6,007 bases of DNA from the NCBI GenBank assembly GCA_036377055.1, contig DASUZD010000089.1, forward strand, positions 1 through 6,007, read 5' to 3'. Positions 1-4,178 of the stretch are shown piece by piece. Origin of the DNA: DASUZD01 sp036377055 (GTDB taxonomy: Bacteria > Actinomycetota > Thermoleophilia > Gaiellales > Gaiellaceae). The translations under genes were made by a program, and so were the position numbers. The notes beneath the pieces are model-generated. The model was not told where the DNA came from and made no database searches. It saw only the letters and a list, made by a program, of their open reading frames with translations. How positions within the stretch are numbered: position 1 is the first letter of the stretch; each line of letters opens with the position of its first letter.

Positions 1-566
1 TTCAGCGAGGGGTAGCGCGGCTCGTTGATCGCGTCGGAGACCGCGACCACGGCCGGAAGCGGCGCCTCGATCACGTCGTAGCCGAACTCCGTCTGGCGCT
101 TGCCCGTGACGGAGCCGTCCTTCACCTTCAGCTCCGCGACCTGCGAGATCATCGGCCTCCGAAGGCGCTCGGCGACCGCGGCCCACAGCACGGCGCCGTC
201 GGAGTCGCTTCCCTGCTGGCCAAAGACGACCAGGTCGACCGACTCGCTCTCGAGCGCCTTCGCGAGCGCGGCGCTCGTCGCGACGAGGTCGGATCCCGCA
301 AGCGCCTCGTCAGACACGAGCAGGGCGCGATCGGCGCCCATCGCGAGCGCCTTCCGGAGCGCGTCGGCGGCCTTCTCCGGCCCCATCGAGACGACGAGCA
401 CCTCGCCGTCGCCCGTCGCCTCCTTGACCCGCAGCGCCTCCTCGACCGCGTGCGCGTCATACGCGTTCAGCGCCGCCTCGCCCGACCGGTCGAGCCGCTT
501 CGACGCGGGGTCGATGCGAGCGCGCGCGCCTTCCGGGACCTGCTTCACACACACTCCGATCTTCAC
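1..566 (-). CDS. etfB: Electron transfer flavoprotein beta subunit (partial, C-terminus off the window)
   Basis: ETF beta pairs with ETF alpha to form the soluble FAD/AMP heterodimer that takes electrons from acyl-CoA dehydrogenases and passes them towards the quinone pool. The 188 visible codons start with MKIGVCVKQVPEGARARID, the classic ETF-beta N-terminus. Further family landmarks are a GADRALLVSD stretch (about residues 77-86), VFGQQGSDSDG (114-124) in the nucleotide-binding region, GKRQTEFGYD (155-164), and EPRYPSL at the window edge, just before the usual family signature. Usual length is about 250 aa, so roughly 65 residues lie beyond base 1. The start is a GTG at 566-564; an in-frame stop lies upstream at 618-620. 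There is no Shine-Dalgarno sequence, but a TAGAGT box ends 7 nt before the GTG, suggesting a leaderless mRNA. It is divergent from the peptidase gene; etfA probably follows off-window (inference). Confidence 0.95.
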   Translation of the reverse strand, partial: MKIGVCVKQVPEGARARIDPASKRLDRSGEAALNAYDAHAVEEALRVKEATGDGEVLVVSMGPEKAADALRKALAMGADRALLVSDEALAGSDLVATSAALAKALESESVDLVVFGQQGSDSDGAVLWAAVAERLRRPMISQVAELKVKDGSVTGKRQTEFGYDVIEAPLPAVVAVSDAINEPRYPSL

Positions 567-573
567 GCGCCGG

Positions 574-579
574 ACTCTA
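574..579 (-). promoter_or_regulatory. Putative -10 box (TAGAGT) of a leaderless etfB promoter
   Basis: TAGAGT fits the actinobacterial -10 consensus TANNNT and ends exactly 7 nt upstream of the etfB GTG. That spacing would put the transcription start at or next to the start codon. No good -35 hexamer is visible at 16-18 nt. The same arrangement recurs at four other starts in this window, which raises confidence. Confidence 0.6.
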
Positions 580-595
580 ACGAGCGCCCCGCGGC

Positions 596-624
596 TGGGC
601 AGGCGCTGAGCGGGCTGCTAGCGT
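596..624 (+). promoter_or_regulatory. Candidate promoter of the M23 peptidase gene
   Basis: A TGGGCA hexamer at 596-601 (4 of 6 matches to TTGACA) is followed after 17 nt by TAGCGT at 619-624 (TANNNT type). This would start transcription near 631 and give a leader of about 22 nt containing a GGAG at 646-649. The match is modest and is based only on inspection. Confidence 0.4.
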
Positions 625-652
625 CCGCGCCTTCGAGCGCGAACCGGAGCTC

Positions 653-1513
653 ATGCCTCGCCACCGGACGACAGCCCGAGCGATCCTCCCGCTCCTCGCC
701 GGAGCGTGCGTCGCGGCAGGTCCGGCCGCCGCCGACCTCCCGCCGCCGGGGGGAATCCCGAACGCGAGCGGGATCGTGTTTCCCGTCGTCGGGCCGGCCC
801 AGTACTACGACGACTTCGGAGAGCCGCGCGCCGGGGGTCGCCACCAGGCGAACGACATCGTCGCGCCGAAGCGCGCGCTCGCCGTTGCGGCCGAGGACGG
901 AAAGGTCAAGCTCTGGACGGCGTCGAAGAGCGCCGGCTGCATGCTCTACCTCTACGGCCGGAGCGGCACGACGTACCTCTACATCCACCTCAACAACGAC
1001 CTGACGAAGGGGAACGACAACCGCGGCAAGTGCGTCGCCGGCACCGCCTACGCGAAGGGCCTGCGCAGCGGCGCGACCGTCCGGGCCGGCCAGCCGATCG
1101 GCTTCGTCGGCGACTCCGGCGACGCGGACGGGATCCACGCGCACCTCCACTTCGAGGTTCACCCGAACGGCGGGAAGGCCGTCAGTCCGTTCCCGTATCT
1201 GAAGCGCGCCCGGCGCCTGCTCTACGCTGCGGCGCCTTGGTCGCTCGTGTCGCTCACGCTGGTGGGGAAGGTGGTCGCGGCGAGCGACGGCGAGCTCCGG
1301 CTCGCGGTCGACACCCTTCGCGCGTCGACAGGCCTCCGGATCGCGAAGGTCGGGCTCACGGTGACGCTCGCTCTGCCGCCGGAGGCGCCGGCCGCGAGCA
1401 TCCCCGTCGCGCGCGGGAAGACCGTCACCGTCTCGACGCTGCCGACGGCGACGACGCTCGACACCGAGCTCGCGAAGCCGCGCGCGCTGACGGTCGACAC
1501 GTCGAGCCTCTAG
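653..1513 (+). CDS. Exported M23 family (LytM/lysostaphin-type) metallopeptidase
   Basis: A probable zinc peptidoglycan endopeptidase acting outside the cytoplasmic membrane, 286 aa. Residues 1-27 form a Sec signal peptide: basic RHRTTAR, a hydrophobic core, and a likely cleavage after AAA27. The M23 domain spans about 40-185. The metal-binding H-x3-D motif is H64-QAN-D68, and HLH is H164-L-H166; H64, D68 and H166 should bind zinc. H112 in YLYIHL and H164 match the catalytic histidines, so the enzyme looks active. C96 and C127 could form a disulfide. Residues about 195-286 form an extra valine/threonine-rich, probably beta-strand domain that I do not recognise. The ATG is preceded by GGAG only 3 nt away, which is short, but no better start is seen. 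The TAG stop overlaps the convergent hydratase stop. Physiological target (wall turnover, division or sporulation-like role) cannot be told. Confidence 0.9.
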   Translation: MPRHRTTARAILPLLAGACVAAGPAAADLPPPGGIPNASGIVFPVVGPAQYYDDFGEPRAGGRHQANDIVAPKRALAVAAEDGKVKLWTASKSAGCMLYLYGRSGTTYLYIHLNNDLTKGNDNRGKCVAGTAYAKGLRSGATVRAGQPIGFVGDSGDADGIHAHLHFEVHPNGGKAVSPFPYLKRARRLLYAAAPWSLVSLTLVGKVVAASDGELRLAVDTLRASTGLRIAKVGLTVTLALPPEAPAASIPVARGKTVTVSTLPTATTLDTELAKPRALTVDTSSL

Positions 1514-2283
1514 CGTCCGACGAAGCGCGGCTCGCGCTTTTCGGCGAACGCGGCCAGGCCCTCCTTTGCGTCCTCGGTCGAGAAGAGCAGCGCGAAGAGC
1601 GACCCCTCCTGGACGAGGCTAGCGTCGTGCGCGCCCTGAAGCGCGAGGTTCGCGGCCTCCTTCGCGTAGGCGAGCGCGACCGGGCCCTTCGACGCGAGCA
1701 GCCGCGCCGTCTCCAGCGTGCGCTCCATCAGCTCCGCCGGCTCGAAGACGGCGTTCACGAGGCCGCGCCGTTCCGCCTCGGCGGCCTCGACCGTCCGCCC
1801 GGTGAGGATCAGCTCCTTCGCGAGGCCGAGGCCGCAGACCCGCGCGAGGCGCTGCGTCCCTCCCCACCCCGGGATGAGCCCGAGGTTGATCTCGGGCTGG
1901 CCGAGCCGCGCCGTCGTCGACGCGTAGCGTAGGTCACAAGCGAGCGCGAGCTCGCAGCCGCCGCCGAGCGCGAAGCCGTTGATCGCCGCGATCGTCGGCT
2001 TCGGCATCGTCTCGAGCAGGAGGCCGCACGCGTGGCCGAGGCCGCCCCAATTGCGCGCCTCGAGCACGCTCAGCGAGCTCATGTACTTGATGTCCGCGCC
2101 CGCGATGAACGCGCGATCGCCCGCGCCGGTGAGGACGACCACCCGCGCGCCGTCGTCCTCCGCGAGCTCACTCAGGCGGTCGTGGAGCGCCTGAAGCGTC
2201 GGGAGGTCGAGGGCGTTCATCGCCTCGGGCCGGTCGACGGTGACGGTCGCCACCCCGTCCTCCCGGGCGACGTCGAGGCTCAG
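1510..2283 (-). CDS. Enoyl-CoA hydratase (crotonase family)
   Basis: Predicted to hydrate trans-2-enoyl-CoA such as crotonyl-CoA to the 3-hydroxyacyl-CoA in beta-oxidation. With the CTG at 2283-2281 as start the protein is 257 aa, the normal family length. DRPEAMNAL (17-25) is the usual first-strand motif. The oxyanion-hole segments are FIAGADIKYM (59-68) and GFALGGGCELALACD (103-117). Both catalytic glutamates are present: E111 in GGGCE and E131 in QPEINLG (equivalent to rat Glu144 and Glu164), followed by IPGWGGTQRL. This supports true hydratase rather than isomerase chemistry. No ATG, GTG or TTG exists upstream in frame within the plausible range. The next GTG (2253-2251) would remove ten residues of the first strand. 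The CTG overlaps the TGA of the upstream B12 gene (CTGA) and has GAGAGGG 7 nt upstream, so translational coupling is likely. Exact chain-length preference is unknown. Confidence 0.93.
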   Translation of the reverse strand: MSLDVAREDGVATVTVDRPEAMNALDLPTLQALHDRLSELAEDDGARVVVLTGAGDRAFIAGADIKYMSSLSVLEARNWGGLGHACGLLLETMPKPTIAAINGFALGGGCELALACDLRYASTTARLGQPEINLGLIPGWGGTQRLARVCGLGLAKELILTGRTVEAAEAERRGLVNAVFEPAELMERTLETARLLASKGPVALAYAKEAANLALQGAHDASLVQEGSLFALLFSTEDAKEGLAAFAEKREPRFVGR

Positions 2284-2675
2284 ACCGGCACCCTCTCGCG
2301 GAGGAACTCGACGATCTCGCTCGTCGGGGCGCCGGGCGTGAAGACCTCGGCGACGCCGTGATCCTTCAGCTCGCGCGCGTCCTCGCCCGGAATCGTCCCG
2401 CCGACGACGACGAGCACGTCGTCCAGCCCGTTCTCGCGCAGGCCGTCGACGACCCGTGGGACGAGCGTCATATGCGCGCCCGAGAGGATCGAGATCCCGA
2501 CGGCGTCCGCGTCCTCCTGCACCGCCGTCTCGACGATCTGCTCCGGCGTCTGGTGGAGGCCGGTGTAGATCACCTCCATGCCGGCGTCGCGGAGCGCCCG
2601 CGCGATGATCTTCGCGCCGCGGTCGTGGCCGTCGAGACCGGGCTTCGCGATCACGACCCGGATCTTCCGCGCCAT
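2280..2675 (-). CDS. icmB: B12-binding small subunit of acyl-CoA mutase (isobutyryl/methylmalonyl-CoA mutase type)
   Basis: This is the 131-aa stand-alone cobalamin-binding subunit that delivers adenosylcobalamin to the catalytic large subunit encoded 1.5 kb upstream on the same strand. The base-off/His-on motif D-x-H-x-x-G is D15-G-H17-D-R-G20, with H17 the lower axial cobalt ligand. SxL is S62-I-L64 and the GG motif is G92-G93 in VVGGTIP. The stretches RALRDAGMEVIYTGLHQTP and GVAEVFTPGA match both IcmB and archaeal-type methylmalonyl-CoA mutase small subunits, so this subunit alone does not decide substrate; the symbol rests on the large subunit. It fills the usual length (about 130-140 aa). 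The ATG starts 9 nt after the stop of the membrane protein gene. TAGACT, built on that stop codon, ends 6 nt before the ATG. Its TGA overlaps the hydratase start. Confidence 0.92.
   Translation of the reverse strand: MARKIRVVIAKPGLDGHDRGAKIIARALRDAGMEVIYTGLHQTPEQIVETAVQEDADAVGISILSGAHMTLVPRVVDGLRENGLDDVLVVVGGTIPGEDARELKDHGVAEVFTPGAPTSEIVEFLRERVPV
2291..2297 (-). promoter_or_regulatory. Ribosome binding site supporting a CTG start of the enoyl-CoA hydratase
   Basis: GAGAGGG lies inside the end of the upstream B12-subunit gene, 7 nt before the CTG that overlaps that gene's stop codon. It is the clearest Shine-Dalgarno-like sequence at any minus-strand start here and favours the CTG over the GTG ten codons downstream. 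Confidence 0.55.
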
Positions 2676-2681
2676 GTCCGC

Positions 2682-2687
2682 AGTCTA
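2682..2687 (-). promoter_or_regulatory. Putative -10 box (TAGACT) upstream of the B12 subunit gene
   Basis: TAGACT fits TANNNT and ends 6 nt upstream of the ATG. Its TAG is also the stop codon of the preceding membrane-protein gene. It may give a leaderless or near-leaderless internal transcript. Alone it is weak evidence; its value comes from the repeated spacing at other starts. Confidence 0.4.
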
Positions 2688-3428
2688 CGAGGAGAGCGTC
2701 CCGTACGTCCGGTCGACGCGCCGCCGCGCGAGCCAGCCGCGTACGCCGAGCGCCGTCGGCACGAGCACGATCAGCGCCAGGAGCCCGCCGATCGGGGCGA
2801 AGATCCAGCCGGCGCCGAGCCGCGGCTTGAGCGTCACCGGTTGTCCGGCCGCGCGGGCGCGCTGCGCGTTCGAGAGGACCTGGCCGCCGGTCGGCGTCCA
2901 GTAGCTCACGAGCCAGCGGTGATGGTCGGCGCTGCCGACGTTCTTCAGCTCGATCGCAAAGACCATGCCGCCGACCTTCGCGGTCTGCTTCGGCAGGAAC
3001 GCGACGTGCATCCCGACGCGGTTCGTGTACGAGTAGTCGAGCTTCCACCGCATCAGCGCGACCGCGTCCTGCGGATAGGGAACCACCGGGATGTTCCCGG
3101 AGCGCCACTCCTTGCGCGTCAAGCCCTGGCGGAAGGACGGGACGACGAGGTCGTAGGCGTGGTCGAGGCGCTCGCGGAAGACGGCCGTCGCGATGAAGTC
3201 GCCGGCGACCGCGTTTACCTCCTTGCGCTCCTGCGCCGTGAACGCGACCGACTGCGGCGGCCCTGCGACCGTCTGGACCGGCTCCTTCGTGAACTTCGCC
3301 GAGTGCCGGGTCGGCGACGTGTTCGGGAAGTAGACGCCGAGGATCGTGGCCGCGGCCGCGAGCGCGAGGACGGCGGCGAGCCAAAAGACGCGCCGTCGGC
3401 GGCGGGGTGAGGCGAGGAATCTCCTCAC
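2685..3428 (-). CDS. Membrane-anchored protein of unknown function, two membrane segments (paralogue of the gene at 3469-4041)
   Basis: I do not recognise the family. The 247-aa protein has a basic N-terminus (RRRRRR at about 9-13), a membrane segment at about 14-34, an outside domain, a second membrane segment at about 205-229, and a basic tail (RGWLARRRVDR). This predicts both ends in the cytoplasm and about 170 residues outside. Residues 74-179 match the neighbouring gene product: both share VAGxFI, TAVxR, SxRQG, GNIPVVP (111-117), a KxDYS segment and RWLVxxW (171-177). The second membrane segment is absent from the neighbour. The start is a GTG; no Shine-Dalgarno is visible, but TACCGT ends 7 nt upstream. 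The gene sits between the two mutase subunit genes, 40 nt after its paralogue and 9 nt before the B12 subunit, so a link with the mutase pathway is possible but unproven. Confidence 0.85.
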   Translation of the reverse strand: MRRFLASPRRRRRVFWLAAVLALAAAATILGVYFPNTSPTRHSAKFTKEPVQTVAGPPQSVAFTAQERKEVNAVAGDFIATAVFRERLDHAYDLVVPSFRQGLTRKEWRSGNIPVVPYPQDAVALMRWKLDYSYTNRVGMHVAFLPKQTAKVGGMVFAIELKNVGSADHHRWLVSYWTPTGGQVLSNAQRARAAGQPVTLKPRLGAGWIFAPIGGLLALIVLVPTALGVRGWLARRRVDRTYGTLSS

Positions 3429-3435
3429 GACTTGA

Positions 3436-3441
3436 ACGGTA
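3436..3441 (-). promoter_or_regulatory. Putative -10 box (TACCGT) of a leaderless promoter for the 247-aa membrane protein
   Basis: TACCGT fits TANNNT and ends 7 nt before the GTG start, inside the 40-nt gap between the two membrane-protein genes. No Shine-Dalgarno sequence competes as an explanation for initiation. Confidence 0.5.
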
Positions 3442-3468
3442 GTGGATGCCCGCCCAAGTCGCGACCCG

Positions 3469-4041
3469 TCAGCCGACGGGATTCGCCGGGATCGGCGGCG
3501 CGTCCCGCGGCACCCACTGGTCGACGAGCCAGCGGGACTTCTCCCCCGAGCCGACCTTCTTCAGCACCATGATGAAGTAGTCCGGCCTCGTCTTCTCGCC
3601 CTTCGCCGGGAGGATCGCGATCGTGAACTCGACCTCCCGCGCGTGCGAGTAGTCGACCTTGAGCGGCGTCGTGCCGATCCGGCCGAGCCACGGGACGACC
3701 GGGATGTTGCCGGTCATCCACTGCTTGTGGCTCATGCCCTGGCGGATCGAGTTCGTCACGAGCGGCCACGCGCGCTCGAGGTGCTTGCGCTGCACGGCCG
3801 TCAGGATGAACTTGCCCGCGACGAGCCTCGCGTTCACGGGAACCGGGACGCTCTTCTGCGGCTTGACGACCTGGACCGGCCGCGGCGGAGCGCCCGAAGG
3901 AGTGAGCGGCTTCGCGGTGTTGGTCCCGAAGTGGACGATGGTGAAGGCGACGATCCCCGCGACGAGGATCAGCGCGGAGAACCAGGGGAAGAGCCGGCTC
4001 AGCCGGCGCGACCGTTTCAGGGCAGCGGGAGTTGCGCTCAT
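3469..4041 (-). CDS. Membrane-anchored protein of unknown function, one membrane segment (paralogue of the gene at 2685-3428)
   Basis: Family not recognised. The 190-aa product has a basic start (KRSRRLSR, 9-16), one membrane helix at about 18-38 with no cleavage site that convinces me, a proline-rich linker (about 44-70, KPLTPSGAPPRPVQ), and an outside domain at 74-178. That domain aligns with its downstream neighbour with almost no gaps: VAGKFILTAVQR, SIRQG, GNIPVVP at the same residue numbers (111-117), VDYS, LKKVGSG and RWLVDQW. It lacks the second C-terminal membrane helix. The ATG at 4041-4039 was chosen because the hydrophobic N-terminus begins soon after it and TAACCT ends 7 nt upstream; the GGGAG between is too close (2 nt) to be a normal ribosome site. 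The open frame continues upstream but runs through the hairpin element and into mutase sequence in another frame. Confidence 0.85.
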   Translation of the reverse strand: MSATPAALKRSRRLSRLFPWFSALILVAGIVAFTIVHFGTNTAKPLTPSGAPPRPVQVVKPQKSVPVPVNARLVAGKFILTAVQRKHLERAWPLVTNSIRQGMSHKQWMTGNIPVVPWLGRIGTTPLKVDYSHAREVEFTIAILPAKGEKTRPDYFIMVLKKVGSGEKSRWLVDQWVPRDAPPIPANPVG

Positions 4042-4048
4042 CGCTCCC

Positions 4049-4054
4049 AGGTTA
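4049..4054 (-). promoter_or_regulatory. Putative -10 box (TAACCT) of a leaderless promoter for the 190-aa membrane protein
   Basis: TAACCT fits TANNNT and ends exactly 7 nt upstream of the ATG, in the gap after the mutase large subunit gene. It suggests the membrane-protein genes can be transcribed separately from the mutase gene. Confidence 0.5.
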
Positions 4055-4075
4055 GACGCGATTTCAGCCGCTCGG

Positions 4076-4098
4076 TTAGAAGACGGGTGTCTCGCGCC
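4076..4098 (-). repeat. Second copy of the 3' end of the mutase large subunit gene
   Basis: These 23 bases repeat the last codons and stop of the mutase gene (4179-4201) in the same orientation, 103 bp away, with 22 of 23 identical. Read in the mutase frame the copy still encodes RETPVF and TAA; the only change is GTG to GTC, which is silent. It lies between the hairpin element and the membrane-protein gene. Confidence 0.85.
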
Positions 4099-4178
4099 GG
4101 CGCCGTAGGCGCCCGTCCGCGAAGCAGACCGGTGGAGGGGGTCCCGGGGGAACCGGGAGGTTCCCCCGCGAGGCGCGC
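4099..4178 (-). repeat. Hairpin-rich 80-bp element between the two copies of the mutase 3' end
   Basis: Three consecutive hairpins can be read. GGCGCC-GTA-GGCGCC is at 4099-4113. At 4115-4129 six pairs flank a 3-nt loop, all pairing in minus-strand RNA with one G-U. At 4145-4168 a perfect 10-bp stem (CGGGGGAACC) has a 4-nt loop. No T tract follows on the minus strand, so it is not a standard intrinsic terminator. It resembles REP/MITE-like intergenic elements or an RNA processing/stability structure. The insertion interpretation is inference. Confidence 0.6.

Noticed and set aside
653..733. Lipoprotein signal with C19 as the lipidated cysteine in the peptidase
   Set aside because: AGAC is a poor lipobox without Leu at -3, and Arg9 falls in the segment that should be uncharged; an ordinary AAA-D cleavage at 27 fits better.
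1510..3384. A long minus-strand open frame that would fuse the hydratase to a 360-residue N-terminal extension
   Set aside because: The extension is an arginine-rich out-of-frame reading of the B12 subunit and membrane-protein genes; the real hydratase begins at about 2283.
4145..4168. Intrinsic terminator after the mutase gene
   Set aside because: The 10-bp stem is strong but followed by GC-rich sequence, not a T tract, on either strand.
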